Source: Pseudomonadota bacterium
Lineage (GTDB): Bacteria > Pseudomonadota > Alphaproteobacteria > UBA2136 > UBA6156
Assembly (NCBI GenBank): GCA_016125035.1
Contig: WGMN01000007.1
Span: 1-52,577, forward strand
Length of the DNA stretch: 52,577 bases
Direction: 5' to 3'
Each line of letters starts with the position of its first letter. The stretch's first letter is position 1. The notes under the pieces were generated by a model. The model saw only the letters and a list, made by a program, of their open reading frames with translations, was not told the DNA's origin and searched no databases. Shown one piece after another: positions 43,149-51,098 of this stretch. The translations under genes and the position numbers were made by a program.

Positions 43149-45344
43149 CTAAAACCGCCACTTAAGCTTAACCGAGGCGGTCTGGTTGTTAAAATTCTTC
43201 CGCACTTCGGCGTCATAATTCAGGCTTACTTCCGTATCGCCGTAGGTTTGGGTGGTCACTTTGGCGCCCCCGCGGCCCAGCCACGGGCTGGGCTTCAGGC
43301 CGTTGACAGTAAACGCGGCCCCCCCGCCGGTAAAGTTGGCGGAAACAGAGGATGCATCGCCAATAGAGTCATATCCCACGCCCAAAGTGGCTTCCAGCAT
43401 GGTGGCGGCGCTCAACCTGTGCGCCACGCGCGCATCTGCCGACCACACAAGCTCTTCCGTGGTGTTTTTACCCACGGATAAATTCATCGTTCCCGCCCCC
43501 GTCTCCGTATAAGCGTTGCTGTGGATACGGCTGTAATCAAGCCCTGCTGAAGGGGTGAACTGGGTCTGGCGGGTAAGGGAATAGATCTTTGCCAGGTTCC
43601 CGCCCGCATGGAAGTAACTGGCCTCGTAGTCCGACTGGGCCGTAAGGCCAAGCGATGGCATTTCACGGCGGCCATTCACATTGTTAAGGCCAAAATCCGC
43701 TTTAAAGCTCGCCTCAAGGTCAGGGGCAAGGCTGTGGCTGCCATAGGCGGTCAGCTGCCAGTTTTCAATATCCGCGTTTTGCGGCGCCAGGTTGGAATTG
43801 CTGCTCACATCGCTATGGCTATAAGTCACCGCCGCCCCGGCGTGAGAGTCATCAAGCACTTCCGCATCGCCACCTATCACAAGGCCGCGGGTATTGGTTT
43901 TGTAGCCTGAAACGCCGCCCCGGTCTCCCTGCGAAGCCCAGCTGCCAAAAGGCTTTACCCATAAGGCACCGGTGGGCAACTCATCGCCGGAAGAAATGCC
44001 GGTCAAGGTGTTCAAACGCGTTTGCACGGCGCGGTCGGTGCCGGCCACGGCATTCTGGATGGCCGCGTTGGTGCCGCCCGAGAGAAGCGGCGCAGCCTCA
44101 TTCACCGCCGCGCGGATGGCGCCGGCCGAACCAAGGCTGTCAAAGTTGCTCGAGAGCGCGGAGGTGCCTTCAATAACCTTCGCCATCTCCTGCTGAGAAG
44201 GCGCCGCATTTTGCGAGAGCGGGGCCGCGCCCAGGTCCGTCACCACAAGGTCTATGGCATTGCCGTTTTTTACTTTTTCAAAAACGTAGCGCAGCGAGTT
44301 ATCCGTCACGCTGGTAATGGTGTCGGTCAAGGTTCCGCCAGAGGTGATCACATCGCTCAACGTGTTGTCGCTAAGGGTGAAGCCGCTCTTCACGTCCACA
44401 AAAATGCCCCCGCCCACATGCACGTCGCCGGTTGCGGCAAGCTTGGAGTAATCGGTCCCGGCGGTGACCGTATCCACCGCCGCAATGTTCAGTATCCCGC
44501 CGGAAGTCTGGGTAAAGGTGTTCACCGAGCTGGTGGTCGCATCGCCCACACTTTGCGGGGTGGAAGCCGAACCGTTGATTTTGTTGTAGAACGTCCCGCT
44601 GTTGGTGAGGTTGCTGGTGGCAGCGCTCACGGCACCGATCATTTTGGCCCCGGCATAGTTATAAATCCCGCCCTGAATATTCACCCCGCTGCCGGTGCCT
44701 ACCGCCACGGTGGAACCCAGCATGGTGCCGTAGTTTTCAACCTTGCCCTGCAGGTCCGGCGTGCCGTTGCCCGGCGCTGAAGTGGTATTGAAGGCAGAAC
44801 CCACCGCGTTGATGGTGCCGTTGTTGATGAAGTTGCCCGTAAGCCGCGTGTCATCCACCACATAAATGCCCACAAAATTGCTGGTGGTGATCGTCCCGTT
44901 GTTGGTGAAGTCGCCGTTGATGATGGTGGAGTTCAAATAAACCCCGCGCGGCGCCACAATGGTGCCGTTGTTGGTAATGCTGTTTACCGTAATGTTGTGG
45001 TTAAAGCTGGTGCCGTCCACGGTTTGCTCAACAAACGTCATGCCGTAGTTGGCGCCTGCTCCTGCGGTGTTCTCAATGTGGCCGTTGTTGATGATATCCC
45101 CCAGGGCCCCATCCGATACGGAGTAAACAGGGGCATTGGTAACACCCGAGCCATTCAGGGTAATGCCGCCTGCCGAGCCGATCGTCAGGCTGTCACCGGC
45201 ATCAAGCGCACACTGCGTGGTTTCACTTACCGTAATGCTGTTGGCCCCCGCGCTGGCGCAACTGTCGGCAAAAGCCGGCATCGGCAGGCCGGAAGACAAA
45301 ACCGTGCCCAGCAGAAAAAAGGAGGTTATTTTAAGCGGGGTCAT
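43149..45344 (-). CDS. Type Va autotransporter
   Basis: A 731-residue self-exported protein. The signal peptide (MTPLKITSFFLLGTVLSSGLPMPAFA) is followed by a passenger (about 27-440) made of short N-N-G-T-I and N-Y-G-x-M repeats (for example F-T-N-N-G-T-I-T-T and F-I-N-N-G-T-I-N-A), typical of a beta-helix, then a linker and a C-terminal barrel (about 455-731) ending K-L-K-W-R-F. An early Cys pair (SCAS and TQCA) may form a loop at the passenger tip. No protease or lipase triad was seen, so it is probably an adhesin. ATG 45344 starts directly at the signal peptide; ATG 45371 is possible. Confidence 0.9.
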   Translation of the reverse strand: MTPLKITSFFLLGTVLSSGLPMPAFADSCASAGANSITVSETTQCALDAGDSLTIGSAGGITLNGSGVTNAPVYSVSDGALGDIINNGHIENTAGAGANYGMTFVEQTVDGTSFNHNITVNSITNNGTIVAPRGVYLNSTIINGDFTNNGTITTSNFVGIYVVDDTRLTGNFINNGTINAVGSAFNTTSAPGNGTPDLQGKVENYGTMLGSTVAVGTGSGVNIQGGIYNYAGAKMIGAVSAATSNLTNSGTFYNKINGSASTPQSVGDATTSSVNTFTQTSGGILNIAAVDTVTAGTDYSKLAATGDVHVGGGIFVDVKSGFTLSDNTLSDVITSGGTLTDTITSVTDNSLRYVFEKVKNGNAIDLVVTDLGAAPLSQNAAPSQQEMAKVIEGTSALSSNFDSLGSAGAIRAAVNEAAPLLSGGTNAAIQNAVAGTDRAVQTRLNTLTGISSGDELPTGALWVKPFGSWASQGDRGGVSGYKTNTRGLVIGGDAEVLDDSHAGAAVTYSHSDVSSNSNLAPQNADIENWQLTAYGSHSLAPDLEASFKADFGLNNVNGRREMPSLGLTAQSDYEASYFHAGGNLAKIYSLTRQTQFTPSAGLDYSRIHSNAYTETGAGTMNLSVGKNTTEELVWSADARVAHRLSAATMLEATLGVGYDSIGDASSVSANFTGGGAAFTVNGLKPSPWLGRGGAKVTTQTYGDTEVSLNYDAEVRKNFNNQTASVKLKWRF

Positions 45345-45614
45345 AATTTCTCGAGAGGCGGCGCAAGGCATCGGGGCATCTTCTTTTTATTGAATTCAAA
45401 AGCAATGATACCCATCCCCCTGCGCCCAAACAACGGCCTGTGCTGCCAAAACAACCTCTGCCTAACAAGGTGTGTGGTTTTTAAACACTCTCTTAAAGCA
45501 CTTCATCTCTTCACCCCGGCCATCGGGTCATCACCAAAGGGGGCAAAAACCACGCACACACCGCCAGATCAAAAAAATAAGGAAGCCTTCCGCGCTGCCC
45601 CCGCCGCCTAACTT
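45345..45614. other. Gap upstream of the autotransporter
   Basis: About 270 bases with moderate AT content near 45380-45410, where the autotransporter promoter is likely. No gene, clear -35/-10 pair or known motif was found. Confidence 0.4.
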
Positions 45615-45642
45615 AATCACCAATAACCAATAACCAATCATT
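45615..45642. repeat. Heptanucleotide array downstream of tRNA-Ser (CGA)
   Basis: AATCACC, AATAACC, AATAACC and AATCATT in tandem, seven bases from the tRNA 3' end. Confidence 0.88.
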
Positions 45643-45649
45643 TCAAAAC

Positions 45650-45737
45650 TGGCGGAGGAGAGAGGATTCGAACCTCCGAACGGTTGCCCGTAACCGGTTT
45701 TCGAGACCGGCGCATTAGACCACTCTGCCACTCCTCC
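45650..45737 (-). tRNA. tRNA-Ser (anticodon CGA)
   Basis: Minus-strand, 88 bases, acceptor GGAGGAG with CTCCTCC, anticodon loop CTCGAAA, long variable arm, T-loop TTCGAAT, encoded CCA. Confidence 0.94.
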
Positions 45738-45746
45738 GGTCCGGCG

Positions 45747-45775
45747 TTTATAGCCAAGCGGGCAGGGGGGCGCAA
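45747..45775 (-). promoter_or_regulatory. Promoter for tRNA-Ser (CGA)
   Basis: On the minus strand TTGCGC (45770-45775), a 17-base spacer and TATAAA (45747-45752). Confidence 0.6.
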
Positions 45776-45815
45776 GCAAACTTACGCACAGCCGCCGTTT
45801 CCATGCCCATTCACC

Positions 45816-45844
45816 TTGTTGGCAGCCCCAATGTAAGGTAAACA
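45816..45844 (+). promoter_or_regulatory. Possible promoter for tRNA-Ser (TGA)
   Basis: TTGTTG (45816-45821), a 17-base spacer and TAAACA (45839-45844), 11 bases before the tRNA. Weak match to consensus. Confidence 0.35.
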
Positions 45845-45855
45845 ACACCCTGTGC

Positions 45856-45943
45856 GGAGGAGTGGCAGAGTGGTCGAATGCGGCGGTCTTGAAAACCGTT
45901 AAGGCGCAAGCCTTCGGGGGTTCAAATCCCTCCTCCTCCGCCA
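45856..45943 (+). tRNA. tRNA-Ser (anticodon TGA)
   Basis: 88 bases, acceptor GGAGGAG/CTCCTCC, anticodon loop CTTGAAA, long variable arm, T-loop TTCAAAT, encoded CCA. Confidence 0.94.
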
Positions 45944-45970
45944 TTCCGGTGCCGAGTCGGCGGAGCCCTC

Positions 45971-45998
45971 CCAACACTCAAAACCCAAAAGCCACACC
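45971..45998. repeat. Heptanucleotide array between tRNA-Ser and mltB
   Basis: CCAACAC, TCAAAAC, CCAAAAG and CCACACC in tandem; the same word family as the array after tgt. Confidence 0.7.
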
Positions 45999-46068
45999 CC
46001 ATAAAATTCTCATACGGAAAGCCCCCAATGTAACTTACCAAACGCCTGCGCCATGGTAGCCTTGCGGT

Positions 46069-47130
46069 ATGCAAAAAGCTCTTTCTCTCCTGCTTGCCGC
46101 CGCGGTGCTGGCGTCATGCGCCACCGCGCCCACGGGGCATGTCCGCCACGGCAAAAAATCCTCGGCCACCGGCGCCAAAACCGCCGCGGAGGCTCAGCTC
46201 GACCAAAAAGCCTTCCTCAAATTCTATAACCAGCTCAAGGCCGACGCCGCCGCCCACGGCCATAAGCCGGAACTTCTCGACGCCGCCTTCTCCGGCGCGC
46301 CCCAACCCATTCCCAGCGTTATCAGCGCCGAGGCCGCACAACCAGAAACCACGCGCACCTTCGCGGCTTATGTCGGGCCCATGCTCAGCCGCGAACGCAT
46401 CGACGCCGGCGTGCAAAACATCCGCCAGTACCGCCGCCCGCTGGAGAACGCCTCCCAGCACACCGGCGTGCCCATCTCGGTCATCGTCGCGCTGTGGGGG
46501 ATAGAAACCAACTTCGGCGCCCGCCAGGGGGAAAATCCCATCATCCCCTCGCTGGTCACCCTGGCCTGGAAGTCTCCGCGCGGAGACTATTTCCGCAAGG
46601 AGGTCTTCGCCTCACTCACGGTGCTTGAAAAAACCGGCATGAAGCCCTCCGAGCTGCAAGGCAGCTGGGCCGGCGCGCTGGGCCAGTGCCAGTTCATGCC
46701 CTCCAGCTACCTCGCTTATGCGCAAGACGGCGACGGCGACGGCAAGGCCGACATCTGGCATAACGAGGCCGACGTCTTTGCCTCCGCCGCCACCTACCTC
46801 CAGGCCAAGGGCTGGAAGGCCGGGTTGCCCTGGCGGGTCGAGCTGGGCAGCGTGCCCAACCTGCAAGGGGTCAGCGTCAACGCCCGCGGCCTGTCCGAGC
46901 CTATGTCCCTCTCCGCCTGGAAAAAACGCGGCCTCGCCACACTTAAAAACGGCGCCCTTGTTGGCGTGCCCTCCAGCACCCGCTTCCGTGTCTATGAGCC
47001 CCAACCCGGCGGCCCGGCCTTCCTGCTCGGCCCCAATTTCGACGTCGTGCTGCGCTGGAACAACTCCAGCTACTTCGCCTACTCCGTGCTCAGCCTGGCC
47101 GACATGCTCAAGGCCGAAGCCAACCTGTAA
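46069..47130 (+). CDS. mltB: Lytic murein transglycosylase, MltB family
   Basis: A periplasmic enzyme that cleaves peptidoglycan glycan strands to 1,6-anhydro ends. The 353-residue precursor is a lipoprotein (lipobox V-L-A-S-C). The SLT-like domain (about 50-345) has the catalytic Glu in A-L-W-G-I-E-T-N-F-G, followed by G-A-L-G-Q-C-Q-F-M-P-S-S-Y and D-G-D-G-K-A-D-I-W, the usual MltB signatures with a calcium-like loop. It lies directly before rlpA, another glycan-strand enzyme, and close to a D,D-carboxypeptidase, giving a small cell-wall remodelling cluster. Confidence 0.92.
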   Translation: MQKALSLLLAAAVLASCATAPTGHVRHGKKSSATGAKTAAEAQLDQKAFLKFYNQLKADAAAHGHKPELLDAAFSGAPQPIPSVISAEAAQPETTRTFAAYVGPMLSRERIDAGVQNIRQYRRPLENASQHTGVPISVIVALWGIETNFGARQGENPIIPSLVTLAWKSPRGDYFRKEVFASLTVLEKTGMKPSELQGSWAGALGQCQFMPSSYLAYAQDGDGDGKADIWHNEADVFASAATYLQAKGWKAGLPWRVELGSVPNLQGVSVNARGLSEPMSLSAWKKRGLATLKNGALVGVPSSTRFRVYEPQPGGPAFLLGPNFDVVLRWNNSSYFAYSVLSLADMLKAEANL

Positions 47131-47147
47131 AGCAAACGCCCGCCCCC

Positions 47148-48410
47148 ATGCCCGCTCCCCTCCTATCAGCCTTACAGTTTTTCGCACGGCAGAACGGGGC
47201 GCTTCCCCGCGTCCGCCGCCAGCTCACCACTCTCTTTCGCACAGATCCTGCGGCGGCGGGTGTCGGGGGAAGGGGGCGAACTCCCGGTAAACAAAAGGCG
47301 GGCACACGAGAACGGACACCGTGCCTTGCGGTCAGCCTGCCCCAAAAATGTTCTTCACATTTTTGGTCGGCAGGCTCCGACCAGGCACCACCCGCCCTGG
47401 CAAACCGCAAGCCCGTTGCGTATCACCTCTTCACTCTGCTTTTCGTTCTTTTTTCAGCCCTGTTCCTCTCCTCCTGCTCCGAGATCTACGTCGCCAACCA
47501 CCTCTGGAAAAAAAGCGAAGGCCTGGGCTGCAAAGCAGTGGGCGACAGCAAGGTCGGCAGCCCCTACATGATCGACGGCACCCGCTACCAACCGCTCTCT
47601 TCCAGCGTGGGATACGACGAAAAAGGCATCGCCAGCTGGTACGGGTCAGATTTCCACGGCAAGGCCACCGCCAATGGCGAGTGCTACAACATGTACGCCT
47701 TCACCGCAGCCCACCGCACGCTGCCCATGCCCACCATCGCCCGCGTCACCAACCTGGAGAACGGCAAGAGCGTGGTGGTCAAGGTCAATGACCGCGGCCC
47801 CTACGCCCGCGGCCGCATCATCGATCTGTCTTACGCCGCGGCGCAAAGCCTGGGCATGATAGGCAACGGCACCGCCCCGGTGGAGGTGCAGGCCATCGGC
47901 GGCGCCTTCCACGGGTCCGACAGCATGCTGGCGCTGCGCAACAACAACGCCCCTACGGCCGAACAGCCGGAGACCTTGCCCACCGTGGTGCCGGAAACCG
48001 CGTCAGAGGAAGACCTGGCCCCGCTCACCCAGGCCGACCTGCAAAAAGAGGCCCAGCGCCAACAGGCCGAGACCGAGAAGGAGCGCGCCCTGGGCGTGCC
48101 CGCGCCCAGCGCCTCGCTGCCCGCGCCACCACCTTTCGAGAAGCGCCAGTTCACCGATACCGCGCCGCTTAAAAAGACCCGCGTGTACGTGCAGATCGGC
48201 GCCTTTGCAGAAGAGCCGCGCGCGGTCACCCAGCAGCTGCAACTGGCCAAGCTTTACAAAACCGCGCACATCAGCGCCATCGATGTCGCCGGCAAGCACC
48301 TGCTGCGCGTGCGCGCCGGGCCCTTCCGCTCGGTGGCGGATGCCGACGCGGCCCTGCAAAACGTCACCACCAACGGCTTCCCCGACGCCCAGATCAAGGT
48401 CGACGAGTAA
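47148..48410 (+). CDS. rlpA: RlpA-like septal lytic transglycosylase with SPOR domain
   Basis: RlpA cuts denuded glycan strands at the division site. The double-psi beta-barrel is at about 160-250 of the longest frame (GIASWYGSDFHGKATANGE, T-A-A-H-R-T-L-P, V-N-D-R-G-P-Y with the catalytic Asp), and the SPOR domain is at the C-terminus (Y-V-Q-I-G-A-F). A hydrophobic stretch ending F-L-S-S-C at about 102-106 looks like the real lipoprotein signal, but no ATG, GTG or TTG lies between ATG 47148 and that signal. The roughly 90 extra N-terminal codons coincide with a long hairpin element (47321-47388). Either the native start was displaced, or a rare start such as CTG is used. Confidence 0.82.
   Translation: MPAPLLSALQFFARQNGALPRVRRQLTTLFRTDPAAAGVGGRGRTPGKQKAGTRERTPCLAVSLPQKCSSHFWSAGSDQAPPALANRKPVAYHLFTLLFVLFSALFLSSCSEIYVANHLWKKSEGLGCKAVGDSKVGSPYMIDGTRYQPLSSSVGYDEKGIASWYGSDFHGKATANGECYNMYAFTAAHRTLPMPTIARVTNLENGKSVVVKVNDRGPYARGRIIDLSYAAAQSLGMIGNGTAPVEVQAIGGAFHGSDSMLALRNNNAPTAEQPETLPTVVPETASEEDLAPLTQADLQKEAQRQQAETEKERALGVPAPSASLPAPPPFEKRQFTDTAPLKKTRVYVQIGAFAEEPRAVTQQLQLAKLYKTAHISAIDVAGKHLLRVRAGPFRSVADADAALQNVTTNGFPDAQIKVDE
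47321..47388. repeat. Hairpin element in the 5' region of rlpA
   Basis: Nested inverted repeats: outer GTGCC/GGCAC, then AGCCTGCC/GGCAGGCT (47334-47341 with 47369-47376), then AAAAATGT/ACATTTTT at the tip (47344-47364). The tip is shared with 23370-23390, with one base different. Confidence 0.75.
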
Positions 48411-48609
48411 CCGCCCTAGCGCACGCGGCCGACTTGTTAGGGCGCGCTATTGGCCGCAGGCCAAAACGTCCAAACCCTCACCGCCACACCTTCCGCAAAA
48501 AACAAGCTTGCGCCGCTCTTTCCACATCGTTTTTTTATGCCCATCCCCCCACGTTGGAAGTGCGACCATTAAAGACCTGCCTTTTCCCCCTCAAATCCTG
48601 GAGGTATCC

Positions 48610-48810
48610 ATGGAACAACACTTCGTGGAAGGCCTCCTGAACACGCGCAGCCGTCTCCTGCCGCTGTCCAGGGTCTTCAAATTGATGCTGCAATGCACCG
48701 GCGGCGCCGAAAATCCGGATGCCATTCTCCTCACCGCCGCCCTGCTCAGCGCCAACACGTCGCCGCCGCCGCTGTGGGCGGTGGAACCTGCACTTATCGA
48801 CAGCGAATAA
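48610..48810 (+). CDS. Small orphan protein, 66 residues
   Basis: Begins M-E-Q-H-F-V-E-G-L-L-N-T-R and continues with L-P-L-S-R-V-F-K-L-M-L-Q-C-T-G-G. No signal peptide or membrane helix is visible. A good ribosome-binding site (CTGGAGG) lies five bases before the ATG, and a hairpin overlapping the stop codon ends the unit, which supports a real gene. I recognise no family. The 200 bases between rlpA and this gene show nothing else that I can name. Confidence 0.6.
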   Translation: MEQHFVEGLLNTRSRLLPLSRVFKLMLQCTGGAENPDAILLTAALLSANTSPPPLWAVEPALIDSE

Positions 48811-48841
48811 CCCCTCTGCATGGCAGCCGGGGTTATTTGCT
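48806..48841 (+). terminator. Hairpin terminator
   Basis: AATAACCCC pairs with GGGGTTATT, with an inner CTGC/GCAG pair, overlapping the stop of the 66-residue gene. The T tail is short. Confidence 0.6.
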
Positions 48842-48937
48842 TCACAAACTTTCCTCCGGCTTACAAGCCACGCCCCCTTGCCCAAATCGCCCCCACCCGC
48901 CTTGCCGCGCGTAAGGCTAAATGCCATTCTTCCGCGC

Positions 48938-50083
48938 ATGAAAAAGCTCCTCCTCACCCTCCTCACCCTGCTGCCCATTGCCGCTGCCGCGCAAACCATC
49001 TCCCCCACCAATAACGAATCACCAATCACCAATCACGATACCGCGGCCTATGTGCTGCACCCGGCCACCGGCACCGTGCTGGTTAACGATAACGGCGACG
49101 CCCGCATGGGCCCGGCCTCGCTCACCAAGTTGATGACGCTGTACCTCACCTTCGACGCCCTCAAATCCGGCCGCATCACTCTGCAAACGCAGGTCCCGGT
49201 ATCAGAAAAAGCCTGGCGCACCGAGGGCTCCAAAATGTTCATCGAGGTCGGCAAAACCGTGCCGGTGGAAGACCTCATCCGCGGCATCGCCATCGTCTCG
49301 GGCAATGACGCCTGCGTCGCCATTGCCGAGCAACTCGGCGGCACCGAGGCCGGCTTTGCGGAAATGATGAACGCCAAAGCCAAGGAGCTCGGCATGACCG
49401 GCTCCCACTTCGTCAACCCGAATGGCCTGCCAGACCCCGACGAGTACACCACCGCGCACGATATCGCCCGCGTGCTCATGGCCCTGTTCCGCGATTTCCC
49501 CGAGTACAAACACTACCTGGCGGAAGAAGAGTTCACCTACAACGGCATCAAACAACAAAACCGCAACGGCCTGCTGCACGTCGGCCTGGGCATCGACGCC
49601 GGCAAAACCGGCCACACGGAAGAATCCGGCTTCCACCTCGCCTCCACCGCCGAGCAAAACGGCGAGCGCCTGGTGGTGGTGGTCATGGGCCAGAACAGCT
49701 TCGCCGGCCGTGAAGGCGAGTCGCTCAAATACTACCGCCAGTTCTTCTCCACCTACCAAACGCGCACGCTCTATAAACCGGGGCAGGTCATCGCGCCAAA
49801 CGTGCCGGTGTGGCACGGCAACCGCCGCACCACGGCGCTTACGGTGGCGGAACCCCTTGCGGTCTACGTCAACCGCGCCAACCCGGGCACCATCAGCGCC
49901 ACCATGCACTACACGTCGCCGGTGGTGGCCCCGGCGGCGGCGGATAAACCGCTGGGCGAGCTCACCGTCACGCTGCAATCCGGCCAAACCTTCACCTCGG
50001 CGCTGGTGCCGGCGCAGGCCATCTCGTCTGGCGGGTTCCTCTCCAACTACACCCAGTCGCTGGCCCACACCCTCGGCTTTTAG
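48938..50083 (+). CDS. dacA: D-alanyl-D-alanine carboxypeptidase (DacA/PBP5-like)
   Basis: Trims the terminal D-Ala of peptidoglycan stem peptides. The 381-residue precursor has a signal peptide (MKKLLLTLLTLLPIAAAAQT) and the three serine-hydrolase motifs: Ser61-x-x-Lys64 in A-S-L-T-K, S-G-N at about 121 and K-T-G at about 222. The C-terminal PBP5-type beta domain and a possible amphipathic end follow. Residues about 23-34 (PTNNESPITNHD), between signal cleavage and the first strand, are written by a heptanucleotide array. ATG 48938 starts directly at the signal peptide. A perfect 33-bp inverted repeat begins right after the stop. Confidence 0.92.
   Translation: MKKLLLTLLTLLPIAAAAQTISPTNNESPITNHDTAAYVLHPATGTVLVNDNGDARMGPASLTKLMTLYLTFDALKSGRITLQTQVPVSEKAWRTEGSKMFIEVGKTVPVEDLIRGIAIVSGNDACVAIAEQLGGTEAGFAEMMNAKAKELGMTGSHFVNPNGLPDPDEYTTAHDIARVLMALFRDFPEYKHYLAEEEFTYNGIKQQNRNGLLHVGLGIDAGKTGHTEESGFHLASTAEQNGERLVVVVMGQNSFAGREGESLKYYRQFFSTYQTRTLYKPGQVIAPNVPVWHGNRRTTALTVAEPLAVYVNRANPGTISATMHYTSPVVAPAAADKPLGELTVTLQSGQTFTSALVPAQAISSGGFLSNYTQSLAHTLGF
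49008..49035. repeat. Heptanucleotide array inside dacA
   Basis: CCAATAA, CGAATCA, CCAATCA and CCAATCA in tandem, in frame just after the signal peptide. Confidence 0.88.
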
Positions 50084-50177
50084 CCGGTAATCGGTAATCG
50101 GATAATCGGTAATCGGCCCCCCACCCAACGGCGGCGAAGCCGCCCCGATTACCGATTATCCGATTACCGATTACCGG
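50084..50177. repeat. Perfect 33-bp inverted repeat of heptanucleotide words, dacA-tmk gap
   Basis: The left arm 50084-50116 and right arm 50145-50177 are exact reverse complements, each built from 7-nt words (CGGTAAT, CGGATAAT type). The 28-base centre contains GGCGGCGAAGCCGCC, itself a small hairpin. The left arm starts with the base after the dacA stop, so it may act as the dacA terminator or as an RNA-stability element. Confidence 0.92.
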
Positions 50178-50251
50178 TAACTGCCCAAAACCCTATCCCC
50201 CGTGACTCTCCCCATCTGGTCTCCGGTTTGCAATTTCTGTATCCTCCCCGC

Positions 50252-50920
50252 ATGCAACAAGGCCATTACATCGCCATCGAAGGCCCGGACGGCGCGGGCA
50301 AAAGCACGCAGCTCAAATTTCTGGAGGCCGCCTTCCGCCAGGCAAGCACGCCCTATTTGGCGGTGAGGGAACCCGGCGCCACCGACATCGGCAAAGAGAT
50401 CAGGCAGATCCTCCTCACCGGCCACGCGGATAAATTGGACGCCACCACCGAAGTCCTGCTGTTCTCGGCCGATCGCCGCCACACCATCCGCACGCTCATC
50501 CGCCCGGCGCTGGCGGCGGGCAAGTTCGTGCTGTCAGATCGCACCTACCTCTCCACGCTGGTCTTCCAGGGCTACTCGGGCGGCCTGCCGGTGCCGATGC
50601 TGGAAGAGCTCACCCGCGTGGCGGTGGAAGATACGGTGCCGGAACTCATGCTGGTGCTCGACCTCCCGGTGGAAGTGGGCCTGGGGCGCAAAAACCCGCA
50701 ATTCGCCCTGGGGCTGGATGAAAGCCGGATGGAAAGCAAAGGCACCGCCTACCACGAGAGCAACCGCAAAGGTTACCTGGCGGAGGTCAAAAAGCACCCC
50801 ACCACCCACACGGTCATCAACGCCGACCAATCTCAAGAGGCCGTCCACGCGGCCATTTTGGTCGAGATCAACGCCCGCTTCGGCCTCTCCCTCCAACCGG
50901 GGATCCTGCCCGCCGGCTAA
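50252..50920 (+). CDS. tmk: Thymidylate kinase
   Basis: Phosphorylates dTMP to dTDP in the only route to dTTP. The 222-residue protein has the P-loop G-P-D-G-A-G-K-S-T (residues about 10-18), V-R-E-P-G-A-T for the dTMP-binding R-E-P-G-G-T (with Ala in place of the second Gly), and S-D-R-T-Y-L-S-T-L-V-F-Q-G-Y for the usual D-R-x-x-x-S-x-x-A-Y-Q-G. The changes in two conserved spots are mild but worth noting. The family often lies beside holB, but here it stands alone, framed by two inverted heptanucleotide elements. Confidence 0.88.
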   Translation: MQQGHYIAIEGPDGAGKSTQLKFLEAAFRQASTPYLAVREPGATDIGKEIRQILLTGHADKLDATTEVLLFSADRRHTIRTLIRPALAAGKFVLSDRTYLSTLVFQGYSGGLPVPMLEELTRVAVEDTVPELMLVLDLPVEVGLGRKNPQFALGLDESRMESKGTAYHESNRKGYLAEVKKHPTTHTVINADQSQEAVHAAILVEINARFGLSLQPGILPAG

Positions 50921-50921
50921 T

Positions 50922-51014
50922 GGGTAACCGGGTAATCGGGTAATCGGCCGCCCCCCCCAACAGCGGCGAAGCCGCCCCGATCACCGATTCCCGATTCCCG
51001 ACCACCGATTACGG
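50922..51014. repeat. Inverted heptanucleotide element, tmk downstream
   Basis: The left arm 50922-50947 (GGGTAAC, CGGGTAAT, CGGGTAAT type) and right arm 50977-51014 (CCGATCA, CCGATTC, CCGATTC, CCGACCA type) are imperfect reverse complements. The centre again contains GCGGCGAAGCCGCC. The architecture is the same as at 50084-50177, with different arm words. Confidence 0.85.
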
Positions 51015-51022
51015 TATACACC

Positions 51023-51051
51023 TTGGCAAACCCCCCAAGTCCTGCTAAATT
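51023..51051 (+). promoter_or_regulatory. Promoter for the orphan gene at 51099
   Basis: TTGGCA (51023-51028), a 17-base spacer and TAAATT (51046-51051), directly after the inverted repeat element. Confidence 0.5.
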
Positions 51052-51098
51052 CCGCCCAAATCCCGCATAGGCCACATGGCCCAACTGGAGGAACCATC

